Assembly (NCBI GenBank): GCA_003342815.1
Contig: PTEX01000120.1
Location: 582,562-646,561, forward strand
DNA from: Eudromia elegans
Taxonomy: Eukaryota > Chordata > Aves > Tinamiformes > Tinamidae
DNA length: 64,000 bases
Direction of reading: 5' to 3'
Shown here: one piece after another, positions 37,943 to 50,000 of the stretch
Layout of the letters: each line of letters opens with the position of its first letter
How positions within the stretch are numbered: the first letter of the stretch is position 1
Made by a program: the position numbers and the translations under genes
Notes under the pieces: model-generated
Seen by the model: the letters and a program-made list of their open reading frames with translations, nothing else
What the model was told of the DNA's origin: nothing
Database searches by the model: none

Positions 37943-40900
37943 GTAAGTTTTCTAATTAATTAGAGTCATAAAGCCTTGCTAGTATTGCAAATAAACATTT
38001 GCTAATACTCATGTGATTTAGCCAAGAACTGCTTTTTGTTTTCATAAATCTGTGTTTTCAAGTATGTTTTAAAGCCATTCAAAAATAAAAAGAGTTGTGG
38101 GATTTCAAGTGTGTACATATATAAAACAATTAGCCTTGTAAGATATATTTCATTAAGAAGAGAAAAAAAAAAGAAGCAAAAATGTGAATATTATGCATAG
38201 AATATAATCCTGCTAATAACAGAGGGAAAAAAGGAGGGGTAACAAGGAGACTATAATCATCTGTTTTATGACTTAAACAGTTCATTTCTTTGATCACTGG
38301 AGAGCACTGTTTCCCTATGAAACAATTTGTTTTAAAAGCATAGGCTAGACATTTTGCTGCAAAAGTGTTTTGATGTAGCAAATTATATAACATGCATTAT
38401 GAAGTCAGAGTTGTGGAAGGAGAAATTTTATTTTCCTGAAAAGAAAACAACACACACACACTCTTTTTATATGATTCTATTTACCTATTGCCCAATCTGT
38501 ATCATATTATTTATTACTTGTCCTCTTAGAACGCCTGCCAACTGCATCAGGTCCAGAGATCCTTAATGCTGGGAGTAGAACATGCTTGTATCACAAAGAT
38601 TAGCTCTGGCTATTTTTATAGGTCTGTTTATCATAAAAGTAGCACATTGTTTGAAATCTGGAATCATCACACATAAGTATTTTCTCTGCACAGATGAGAT
38701 TACAATCACCTGCCTCATTTATTGCCTGAACTCAAAGGCTAATGCATCTTTCCAGACCTTGAGTGATTTCAATTAGGGGTCAAATTAGGTTTCTAGAAAA
38801 AGATGCAAAAATAGTTGATGCAGAGTAGTATAGAACTGGAGATATTTTGTGACTAAGGCTTAATTACTTAATCTGTAATTCCAAACATCCGCATGATTTG
38901 AATATCTGGCCCTTTTTGTGGTTTGAAGAGGAGAGCAAATTTAGCAAGAGATGAATCCCTTTGCATTCCAGCCGATCCTCATGGTTTAGAGGGACTGGGC
39001 GTGGCTAGACTCAAGACTCTCTTAATAGGGATACCAAATACTGTGGTAGCTATAGGCTCAACTGGATGCACAGTCTGCAGACTGTAGCTTCAGTCACCTT
39101 CAAAACAAGTACATGAGTTCACAAATATCATGATTTATTCAAATGCAACAAGCAGATTTCGGATGTCATGCAGAAGTTCTCTAACACAATGTGGTGTTCT
39201 TAGCTAGGTTCTAATGTACAAATGTGCAATTATCACTCTGCCCACAAGACAGAGAGGGCTCTCAACCTTGAGGAGTCTCCTCAGGTAGTAGCCTGACCTG
39301 AGAGGACGAAAGGGATTCAGTCTTTTGACCAATCCAGAAGTAGAAGTAATGATGGAGTCTTATCTCTTCCCATTTCTCTCCTCAGCTCACCTTTTATATT
39401 TTTTTACATTTAGATGGAGCTGGAGTGACTCTAGTCATACTTATTTTTTTGTTATTGATTGGTTTAAAAGTCTCTCGAGTCAACTGAAAATCTAGAGAGC
39501 ACGCTCAGTGAGGACCAGTTGTTTCTTCGAGACCGGTAACTTTTGATCTGGAGGTATGCATTGATACTATAATGAAGTTTGAGTGAGGAAAATTTTGAGC
39601 AAAGTCAGTTCGAAGGGACTGATCTACCACCATTGTTGGCCCAGCACCAGACGTCTTATTGTACTATGGGGCTTACCAGCTGCATGGTACGACCAGGTTG
39701 CCATCTCTGTAGGGAGTACAACAGAGTTTGGCTGTGGTGCCTTCACTCTGCTCCCCTCTCCATTCACTCATCAGCTGCAGGGCACCATCCAATTACCAGC
39801 TCTGCAGGGAATCCTACAAAGTGTACCCACGGTGTCTTCATTCTGCTGTACTCCTCCTTTACTGCTAGGAGGGCAGATTGTACTGGTGAAGGAGCCACAG
39901 AGGAGTAGATTCTGTACATACCACTCATCCTGAAATTGGTAACTGTCTTATCCCAAGAAAGCCTCTGTAATGTCATTGTTTCTTTTAGGCCTTAGTTTTT
40001 CTCTTATTTCCCCTTTCTCAAGCAAATTTCCCACAGCCCTAAAAGACCCTGCTTAGGTGCATTTTTGTCTCAGGTTTCAGAGCCTAATGAGGGGGTGGTA
40101 ATATTCTCTTTTGGGTTCTCCTTTTCCTTTCTGCACCTGAGGCTGTTGGCACTTTGTGCCAGAACCAAGCCTGCACCTCATGTTTGAATTTGACTTAGCA
40201 GAGTGGGAACTTAGGTTGGGTTCAGACTTCTCTGCAGCTCTGTATAAAAATAAAGATGGTAGCACTCACTTTGTATGTTAAATCAGGGGATATTTAATTG
40301 GAACATAGACCAAATTCTCTTTGTCTCATCAAAGCAGAAACAATGAGAGAAAATAATACCTTACTGTCAGCTTTTCCCTTTCACTGGCATGAATAATAAA
40401 TGTTTTTTAGTTGTTGGCTATTATTATGAGGCAATCATGTATATAAAAAGAAAGCTGTTAATCCTACATGTTATTCTGTTACATATAGCACATATTAATT
40501 ATGAACGCAGAGGGAGGGCTTTGACAGGCCAGATCCTAGGAGAGCGGTGTTGCTCTTGGAATGAGGTCTGCTGGATATCACACTCAGTGGTGGAGCTGGA
40601 GCCTAAGATGATCTGAGCCCCTAGGTCACCTAGCAGATCTCATCTGCAGCTCTATGACCATGTCCAACATCATGTTCTCCATTTATGTATAATTCATTGT
40701 AGGCTTTTAATTGAATTGCTCACAGAAAAGACAGGATTTGTCAAGATAGCTTTCCCATTTCACAGTAGTAAAGCTCCATTGATTTCTAGTCAGAGAAGAG
40801 GATATAATGAACGAACAGAACAAAATGTTTAATATTTAAATCAACTGAGCATGGCACTGACCTCTCTCCTCTTCCCCTCCTGTGTAAGTATCTCAGCTAA

Positions 40901-42509
40901 TAAGCAGCAGATACTCATGTACGGGGGCCCAGCCTGCAAAGGATCACTGATCACATTAATTCAAAATCAATTGTGGTGCCATAAGCGACAGAAGATTATG
41001 ATTGGCACCAAGCAGTATGTAAAGCTGACAAGAAGTATTCTTATAGCATGGAAGCAGGAATTAGAACTACATTTATTAACACTATCTTTATTTGATTGCT
41101 TTGGGCTCTGGCTCAGTGAGCACCATGTGCAATTCAGAGAGTTATGGCTTTTCAATAATTAGCTGAGAACATTTCTTGATTGCACATCCTGCGCAGTACA
41201 GAGGACGCTCAGTGCAGATGAAGTCAGAGCCTGGTTTAGCTTATTTACGTTATGATGTGCTGTGATTTCTCTTTACCTGACTTTTTAATGAGATCCAGTG
41301 TAGTCATCACAGTTGCAAAATGATTATGTATGCAATGGCATAGATCGGGAAGTGGGAATATAGGGAAAAAAAATACAGAGAATTCTGATATTAACGAGAG
41401 ATCTCGAGAGTCTAAACCCTGTCCCAAGACAGAACTCCAGCATGACTGGCATCAAAATTGTATCACAGAGCATGCACACCTGTAGGAAAACAGATGTTTA
41501 GACACTTGGGAGCAGTCCAGGTTTACCTGGAGAAGGGATGCTCTGGTAGTCCAGCATGAACTATCTGCAGTGGGTTACAGGGTAGGCTCTCCAGAGACCA
41601 CTTCTGCTCTACCATAAAGCAAGCTGAGTTTTGCTCTCTTTAGCATAAGAGAATACTGTGCATTGTCGGGGAGCTGGACAAATGTGATTTTGGTACTCGC
41701 CTTGAATGTGTGCATCCATTTGCTGCTGAGTGAAACATAAAGGGCATCTTAATGCGCTCAGAAATGTGATTTCCGTGGTTTGTGGGGAGTCTGCTGACAT
41801 TTGCTATGTCAGGTCTATAGTATTCAAAGAGTTTTTACTAGGAAAAGCAGAGACTAATACTTCAACTGGGGTCACTGGTTCACCCTTCCAGTCACCATAT
41901 CCAGTTACCACTCGTGCTGTTTCACTGTGTCTGCTGAGGGCTTCAGCACGGTCTGTCCTGGCCATTGCGAGCACTTTGGGCCAGCAGAGATGGCAACCTG
42001 CCCGTGCTGCCACTGCCAGGCTGAAGAAGAGGGGGATATCAGGAGAGAATCAGGACAGCGTGGGTGGCCAAGCTAGATATTTTTAGAGGCAGTACTGGGC
42101 TGTGCAGCAGAGGCAGCTCTTACCAGCAGCGTGTTGCTGCTCTGCCATATGCTGGTGTTTTTCTAAAAGGCCACATGAAATCTGAAAGCGATAGTTCTTT
42201 CTCTAGGCTCTTACTCATCTTGCTGTCTGGTTACTTTGATCCTGATATCAACAAAACTGACATCTCCACTTCTCCTGCCTTTTTTTTTTTTTTTTTCCCC
42301 CTGACTTTTTCTTCTCAGTATATGCTGGACATTGTTTAAATCACTTAAGCCACTTGATCAAGATTCAAAGCCTCTAAGTTCTTTGTCCTGCTTTTCTATC
42401 CAGGTTCCTAACTGAAAACATTCTTGCCTTAGCTTTTATATTTCTAGTAGAAAAGAAGCAAAATGCTTTCTCTTTCCTCCTACTTTTTTTTTTTTTCTCC
42501 CCTTTACAG
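37943..42509. other. Unassigned DNA with GC-elevated patches (possible intron)
   Basis: Two patches at about 39580-39935 and 41840-42135 have higher GC and overlapping ORFs on both strands (109, 116 and 70 codons; 118 and 69 codons). None resembles a known protein. A (CA)6 run is at 38450-38461 and a T17 run at 42280-42296. Confidence 0.4.
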
Positions 42510-42678
42510 TGTGGTATATATCCAAAGCACTGGGCAGAATGGGCAGAAAAAAATTGGAATTTCTCATCAGATAACAGACAGAGGAGTCTCATCTGGTTTC
42601 TTTCTTAGCCAAATTGTGTGGAATTGGATTGAAATAAAGGATAAGCCTGATCAGAATGAAAAAGTACCTTTTGGATGA
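42510..42678 (+). CDS. Candidate last exon of a spliced gene of unknown identity
   Basis: A very strong acceptor (T-rich tract, then tttctcccctttacag) precedes an open segment that ends in a TGA stop at 42676-42678. With one base completing the previous codon it gives 55 residues, beginning VVYIQSTGQNGQKKIGISHQ and ending DKPDQNEKVPFG. With the four upstream segments the total is 420 nt (139 codons plus stop). A polyadenylation hexamer AATAAA lies at 43116-43121, a plausible distance downstream. A second frame is open for about 32 codons, so this piece alone is not decisive. No transmembrane helix or known motif is visible, and the family is not recognised. Confidence 0.28.
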
Positions 42679-44790
42679 TATTTTTAATGAAAAAGGGAAA
42701 ATTTAATTTAGCTTTTATATTTTAAAATACATGAAATCTATATAGATTCGGCTGTGAATATATTAGGTTTTTGATATGTGGAGATGTGAAGATGTAGACA
42801 TTTTCAGGTCCTGTAACAAACAAGAAGCAATAGTTGCTAAGGGCAAATTATTAAATAAGAGATAAATGATGACAGAACTTTTGTTTAAGATGAAAACATA
42901 GTTTAAATAGAATCTGTAAGGGAAAAAAGTTCAAGATTTTTTTTGTGCCTTTCTGATCAAACAGATCATTTGATTTTATATTTTTTTTTCTATTTTTAAA
43001 ATATCAGGAATATTGAATTTTATCTTTCCAGTAGACTCTTGATTATATAAAATAACCTTTTCTTTTAGCAGAAAATATATTTCTATTAAGCAGCTTAAAC
43101 CTGAACATTAAACAAAATAAATTGAAATAAATAAAATAGATTATGCAGTTAAGTTATATGTGTGGAATGACTACCCTCACTTGCCCTATAGTCTCAGTTT
43201 TCTGGATAGATAGTCTAAATCATAAGATAATTCAGAGGAAAACAACAAACTGTGTAGGCAAAACTGGAATATATGCTTGAAAAAGCAAATTAAAAAAAAT
43301 CATTCTTTATGACATGTTCTATAAAGTCAACAAAGCATTTATCATGATATAACTCTCAAATCTGAGTGATTTTTCATGCATCATTAAGATGGATATATAC
43401 ACATCTAAGCTTTTATTTTATACTCCAGTATAATATTGAAGATATGTTTTTATTCGAAAGATTTCATTAGAAAAGTTGGCATTATGTTTCATTTTACCTC
43501 TCCCTTGTGAATTTTTTCATCACCCTTTTTAATTTGCAACAAATACGCTGTCGCATATCTTTAAAGAGACTATCTCGGATGAAAAAGAAAAACTACAGAC
43601 TTTTGGCAGCGCGCAAGTTCAGCATAAGCTTTCTGAAGTCTAAAATATTTTCTATTGGGAAAAATCCTATTCTGGTCTCAAATTATCTATTTATAGGAGT
43701 TCTCAAGTATTTTCTAAATGGACCACATATTGTCAAGCAGAGGGTCCTTTGAGTCATCTGTTCTTTTGCTCATGGTGCCTTGGTCACTCCTAACCCATTC
43801 ACGAGGGCCAGAATTAATGTCTACTGCATTGAACATTGAGCAATATCCTGGTGTCAATTACATTAATAGCTAACATGGGAAATTACCATCGGGGAATGAT
43901 AGACATATTTCTTTTAGTATAGAGAAAGAGAAATTTGCTTTTACTTATTTTTTTATTTATTTTTATTTCCTGTGATTTGTCTTCCTTTCTTACTGTCCTA
44001 TTGCTTTCCTGGAAACAAGGATATTGGCATTTTACTCTGTGCCATCTGTACACCTAATAATTACACTGTGAACCACTAATGAGACTTGGGATCACTGACC
44101 CAGTAGGTCTTTGCTATTTGTAAACTACCTGATCACCCCTAGACATGCTAGGGATTAGTCCAAAACCAGCTCAGGTCAGTAGGGGCTTTTCAGCACACTC
44201 TGGACCAGACATAGGAAATTCAGAAATCCATGTTCCACTTTGACAGGGGGGAGCTGATTATAAAGTGACTCCCCTGGCACTCATGTCACTATTTTAACCA
44301 GCAATCTGTAAAGAGAGCTGAGTGCTAAAAATGACCTTCTGGTGCTTTTTGCAAGTCTGAGAGATTCCACATCTTTGGACTGCTTTTAGAATTAGGCAAT
44401 TCCCTTCTAAATCTCCACGCTGGGTCTCGCTGTTTCTAAATGTCTCACATATGACGGTGCTGTTCTTTCTTCTACAGCACAGGAGGATTATTTAAGATGG
44501 CTTCAAGTCTTAAGGGGAACTTTGTCATGCAGCGTTTCTCCTGCTTTGCCAGCACAGACTGAGCAAGGGGAAAGCACAGTTGTGCTGAAAACTGTAGTTA
44601 TCCACAGATGATGGACATACCAGGGCAGTATTTTAAAAAAATCTCTTAGTGTCTGCTTGCCAGTGGACCACAACTGACTACTAATTAGTCCCTTTAGATG
44701 CTCCTCTAGTTTATTTTTCACTCCAGCTCTTACTCCTGATTTTTTTTTTCTTCCCAAATTCAACAATCTGAAAATCTTGTGATAAGGCTC
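42679..44790. other. Unassigned AT-rich DNA with a small CpG-bearing patch
   Basis: Mostly AT-rich with no gene. At 43546-43613 five CpG dinucleotides occur within 70 bases, which is unusual for the region. The 81-codon ORF at 43507-43752 passes through it but resembles nothing known. AATAAA hexamers occur at 43116 and just after. A pyrimidine-rich acceptor-like site ends at 44478 without a following donor. Confidence 0.4.
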
Positions 44791-44796
44791 TGGCTC

Positions 44797-44865
44797 ATTT
44801 GCATAGCAGAAGTTGCTATAGCAACCTACCAGCGTGTTACCAGAGGCAACACGCTCGTGGTAACC
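44797..44865. promoter_or_regulatory. Putative enhancer cluster: octamer motif and two RFX X-boxes
   Basis: Within 70 bases lie ATTTGCAT (POU/octamer, 44797-44804), the perfect palindrome GTTGCTATAGCAAC (44812-44825), GTTACCAGAGGCAAC (44836-44850), which fits the X-box form GTNRCC-N3-RGYAAC, and a further half-site ggtaacc (44859-44865). RFX factors bind such imperfect inverted repeats in immune, neuronal and ciliary gene control. Two full sites this close are unlikely by chance. No nearby promoter or gene start is visible, so the target is unknown. The 128-codon minus ORF across it (44503-44889) is not recognised. Confidence 0.45.
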
Positions 44866-44959
44866 TTGCTCTTTAGCAGAGAATTGCACTTGAAAGGGCT
44901 GCGGGGTTCTGAGTAACTTCCTGCTATTTATTTATTTTTTTCTTGAGATGATCGGATGG

Positions 44960-45228
44960 GCACTGAAGTCACAACGTTTTTAGCTTTGAGAACATAGTCC
45001 TCAGCCAGTGGGGTGCTGATGTCACAAACACACATAGTGACCTCGTTGCATTGTCAGCCTGCAAAGCACTGATGTCATAAATGTGTAGTGGCCTCCTTGT
45101 GTCATCTGCCAGCAGAGTGCTGATGCCACAAACACTCCTTGTGACCTCAGTGTGACCGCAGGCAGAGGAGTGCTGATGTCTTGAACATTCATAGTGACCT
45201 CACTGCGTATCAAAGTGCGCAGAGGAGT
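44960..45228. repeat. Degenerate five-unit minisatellite (about 51-57 bp units)
   Basis: Units start at 44960, 45015, 45066, 45119 and 45172, each opening with gc(a/t)ctga(a/t)g(t/c)(c/)-type sequence (for example gctgatgtca), with a TGACCTC or related word about 25-30 bases later and a cagagga/cagtgg word at the end. Units differ by many substitutions and small indels, so the array is old. The recurring TGATGTCA (CRE-like) and TGACCT (nuclear-receptor half-site-like) words repeat with the unit. Confidence 0.75.
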
Positions 45229-46974
45229 GAGGCGCAGGATTCAAAGACCCAAAGCTGCAGGATTACACGTGTAACTCAGCCTTGTCCACACACCCTCCTG
45301 GAGGCTGCTTCTTTGAGAATTCAGTGTTACCTCTTGCACAATCAGCAACACTGAATATTGGTTTCCTACCATGCAGGCTGCTGTCCTCTCTCTCTGGGTC
45401 GATTGCAGTAGATGGATATGGAATATGCACAACATCAGTTGGCAGATGTCATCCATCTCCAGTGACTAAAATGGATCCCTAATGGATCCATTAAGCAGCC
45501 TATCTGTCTGTATTTTGCTTTAGTGTTATATTTTTGGACCTACAACAGCAATATTACATTCCCGTAAATGCAAGGCTCTGTGAAAGATATAGTGTTATTT
45601 GTAATTCAGAATGAAGAGTTTGCACCTCTATATTGCTGTGAAAATCTTCTGGTGGTTTTCAAGGTTTCAAGGTTTAGTGTGTGTGTACCATTATCTTATC
45701 AAGTCCCAGGAGACTTCAGTGCCACCAGCAGTGGAGAGCAATCCTGCTCTCCCGGCCTCTGCAGGGGATGACCTGTGCACCTCAAATGCAGAGTACTCTG
45801 GGACTCTTTGAATACAATAGAGAGGGACATACTAGTTACCTTTCAGCTATTTAAGTCATGCTGGTAGCTACCTCACAGCTACCAGCCTTGCCAGGCTGCT
45901 AGCGGAGGTCTCTGGGTGTCCCCCAGCATGTGTGTTCATACATGTGCTCCTTCTTCTATCTGAAAGCATGCATTAGTTTTGAGAATCTTTCTTTCCGGAC
46001 CCTCGCACTTGTTTTCCCAATCTAGATTGTATGTGTTCAGAAGCACAATATGTGTTCAGGTGTTAACCAAAACTCTGTGCACCTAGTAAGTAGCAGGTTT
46101 CTGCTTAAGAGTTCAATAGTTATGTTTTGGACATTCACTCACTGAATATGTATAAAACAATTCTCTTCTGCTTGTGAATGTTCACGGTTTAAATGACTTC
46201 TTTTTTTTTTTCTCACCTATGAGAGTAAGGTAAAATCTGAATATCTGAATACAACAATTCATTTTCAGCAGCAAAACCAGTTTAAAAGTTAAGAATATAG
46301 GAGGAAATGCAGCTTAATCTGCTTACAGAAGAGCTACATCACAGAGGTCCTCTCTGCATTTTGCTGACTATGCTCCTGGCAAGAGGTTTGTATCTGCCAT
46401 ATATTTCAAGATGCACGTAAAGCATGAAGACAAATTTTTCACCAAGGACTTCATCTATATAAAACAGCTTCTGTACAATCCTTGGAATCGCACCGTCAGG
46501 CAGATTTAGAACCCACATCACCCTTTCTCCTCAAAAGTCATTTATCTTCTCTTGAATCAAAAGACTGTCAGACCTCACATTGCTTTAGACCAAGAGTTTT
46601 ATACCAGCTTAACTGGCTATTGAACAATCTCTTGCCTTGAAAGATAAAATCCACTCCACCATATGCCTTAGTTGCTGTTTGTCATGTTTCATTGTGCAAT
46701 AAATATTTCAGTGGACCTTATATTATATTTCTAGCTGCATGTTAAAAGCATTTTCCTGGAAACACAACCTAAACGGCATGATCGTATGCATCTCACTATT
46801 GGTTCTTGACTGAGCCAATAGCTATGAATGATCTTAGAGTGTTTGATCTTTAGTATTCCCTTCTCAAGCTTGAAACCCCATGAAAAAAAAATCTAATCTT
46901 TAAAAAAGAAAAAAGAAAAAAAAAGGACATTTTTATAAGTCTGTCATTTTCTGTGGCAGATAATAGAACTCTGG
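45229..46974. other. Unassigned DNA
   Basis: No recognisable gene. Small ORFs on both strands at 45241-45482 and 45568-45811 match nothing known. Confidence 0.5.
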
Positions 46975-47040
46975 AACCATGGAATCATTCTGGTTGGAAA
47001 ACATCTTTGAGGTTGTTGAGTCCAACTGCAAATGCTATCT
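46975..47040 (-). mobile_element. CR1 LINE, 3'-end remnant
   Basis: aaccatggaatcattctggt followed by tggaaaacatctttgaggtt and gagtccaactgcaaatgcta is the reverse complement of an older CR1 subfamily 3' end. About 65 bp remain, and the octamer tail is degraded to one unit. It belongs to the same subfamily type as the copy at 50973. Confidence 0.75.
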
Positions 47041-50000
47041 CAAATGATGATCATCTGCATTATTAAAGACATGAGACTAAGTTTAATTTGACTCATTTTA
47101 GGTAACTTAATTGATATGCCAAGGTTGAGAGCTCAATAAGTAACAGAGAAAGAAAGGGACCCTCAGGGAGTAACTCTCATTTTCAAAGCTCTGCATCCTA
47201 CTCTGGAGATATCTTTCTCTTTGAGCTGTCTATATAAAAATTGAGAGACAAAAGTATTCTGCATTTGGCAACTCAGACCAAAGGCGTAAGTTACAGGAAG
47301 TGAATCTGGGCCCCGAGTCTTCATTAGCATTTGTCAGAAAAACAAGCTAGAAGTTCATATTCTGAAGATTTTTCATAAAGATACTCAAGCCTTTCTGGAT
47401 TCACTGATTCCAGCATGTAGTAGGCCTTATTCCTAAGTATAGGGATTTGCATTTAAACATCATTTTGTTTGAAAAAGCCCAGCTTACCAAGTGATCCTGC
47501 TCTTTGTACTATCTAGAGGATAGCTTTTGTTTGAATGTAATGTAACCTCAATCTTCTAATTGAAATTACTTTTTTTTTCTTTATACAATATTTCAACTGA
47601 TTCTTGAGTTCAACAGTAACATATTGAAAACTACTGCACAAGAAAAAGCTTAATTAAAAACTGAAGATCAGAGTTATATAATTAAAAAAAAAATGTAGCT
47701 AATTTAACAGCTGTAAATTCCTAGGGGTGATTATATAAAGTACTTACAACTTTTATTGCACCTTTGTTGTGTATTTAATTAATTAATGTGACATTTCCAT
47801 AGCATATGTTCTGATTGTGTCTGCATGGCAAATGCACCATCTTTCATTTGAACACAGACAAAAGGTTTGCAATTATCCAAATAGACTCTTTCCAAAATTT
47901 CCAGAAGGCCTCCTTTGCTTTCATAGGTGAATGGATAGGGTTATTTGGGGTTGAAATTGGTATATGGCCTATCAAAAGCAGAGTTTCCGGTACTGGCCAG
48001 ATCTGTACACCTGTAAACTCCACAGACTCCAAAAAAAAGAAGGAGCCTTGTGTTTTGCATGTCTATTTTTTGCCTACTCTGAATGTGAGTATTTAGCATC
48101 ACTGAAGGAAAAGAAGCCTTAAATGAGGAAGATTTCTATATTGACACTGAAATGATGTAGGAGAATTTTCATGTCATTATGGATCTCTTGAGGAGACAAC
48201 CACTGTGAAGATTAATAAAAGAGAAGACACTGTTTTCCATAGAGATGGGATGAGTGGGATCTGAAAATGGAGATCCATGGTGTAAGACGCACATTTTTCA
48301 AACAGTTATGGTAGAGAGGAGAGAAAATTACCCAGACTATTAATTTCCATTGTTATATTGCTGAATGATATGTAGCTGTGTAAGTCAATTCTAATAAAAT
48401 ATGAGGATAAAGTTTCTTTTCTGACTCTCAATTTTGTGTATGGACTGAAACGAAGAAAAACTCACAGCCATTCCTCATTACAAAAAGTTATATATTTCAT
48501 TCAACACAAACTAGCATTTTGTCATTGTCAGTATTCTTTTTTATTTATTTGCTGTAAGCTGTAAAAAGAATATCATGTACACTTTTTAATAAAAGTCTGC
48601 ATAGATACTTGCTGTGTAAATTCCTTTTGTCTAAGCAATTCAGGTTTCTTTATTATTAATTTTGAATTGTATAAGATTAAACCAATAACACTAAGGCTGA
48701 TGCATAAGCCTTTATCAAGGAATATCTAAATCTGGTGTTTTCTCTATACAGCTACCAGATGAGAACAATACACTACTGTTTGTGGTTGACTGCGGTTGTC
48801 TGTGTTTGACTATACATCACTTAAGATTTTTCCTGTGTTTGAGCACCCAGAAAATTCTCTTAGTCATCTCCTAAAACCTGAATATTTATATGTTCTCTGG
48901 TCTATCTACATGTCTGCTTGCTTTTCTCCTCCTCATTCTCCCTCCCTCTCTGTTTTTGTCTTGCCTTCTCCTGCCGTGAGGCTGCATATAAAGTTATTCT
49001 GCAGGACAATTGCATCATCTGTGCTTATGTGCTGATTTTCATTTGTGCTGTGGGAACAAACCAGTTACACTTTTGAAGAAGATGTAGGATTTGTCCTGTA
49101 CTAAACCTAATTAGCATGAAGTAAAATGAATGTAGTAAAATATACTGTTTCACTTCAGCATTTTGAGATTAATACTTCATCAATATCTCTTAAATATTTG
49201 GCTTTTATTCAAAGACAAGATTAATAGTCTATGAATGATTGTCCTGGTGTAAAAAGATGCACAAAGAAAGAGGAAAAAACAAAATCTAGTCAAAACCTCA
49301 AACTTGTTAGGATAAGGCTGTTCCCTGATAAAATACCTGATTTTCAATGTCAACTAATATGAATGGATACATTGTCCAATATCAATGGTATAAAGAGTTG
49401 CATTTCATGCAGTTCTGTAACCCATGGCCCTTTGCATGCTAGATCAACTTTTCTGATTTGGAAATTCAGATAAAAGTTAACACTTTATACTTGTGAACAT
49501 TATTTGCATCTCTTTTCCAGGTCTCTGTTTTTCTTTTCATGACTCAAATTTTGAGTAATGAGTCTTATGCAGCTGAAACTACTTAGTGAATGTTTTGAGA
49601 AGATACATATCATATTTTACCGTAAATTTGCAAATGTAGAAAAAAGAAGATTTAAGAGGAAAAAGATATAATATTTTCGTGTTTAGATATTTCTCCAGAC
49701 CTTTTTCCCATTTCCTCAGAAAATATAGAGCTGTTGTGTCAGAGATCACCAAAAAGGAATCTTGAAGCTATATTGATGCTTCCACATAGGTATGTAGCCT
49801 GAACCACCTCCTAACTTATCTAGGTTGTGCTAGAAGTTTGCATCCTTTCCACTCAGTCTACTTGCGGTCTAGGTACCCTGTGTCATTTCATAGTATTCCT
49901 GAGCATATGTTGAACTGGATTTCAATTGGATTTCAATAAAATGCAAATGTTTCTCACCTGTGTCCAGAGATTTGTCATTGGCCATTCTGGTTATCAGCAA

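Noticed and set aside
44503..44889. 128-codon minus-strand ORF as a gene
   Set aside because: No family resemblance, no splice or promoter context, and it crosses the X-box palindromes; probably chance openness in a GC-elevated patch.
47815..48096. Sixth exon of the candidate gene (47927-48084)
   Set aside because: It has acceptor- and donor-like ends and one open frame, but the candidate frame already ends in a stop at 42678, and the only phase-compatible alternative donor (gtttct near 42597) is very poor.
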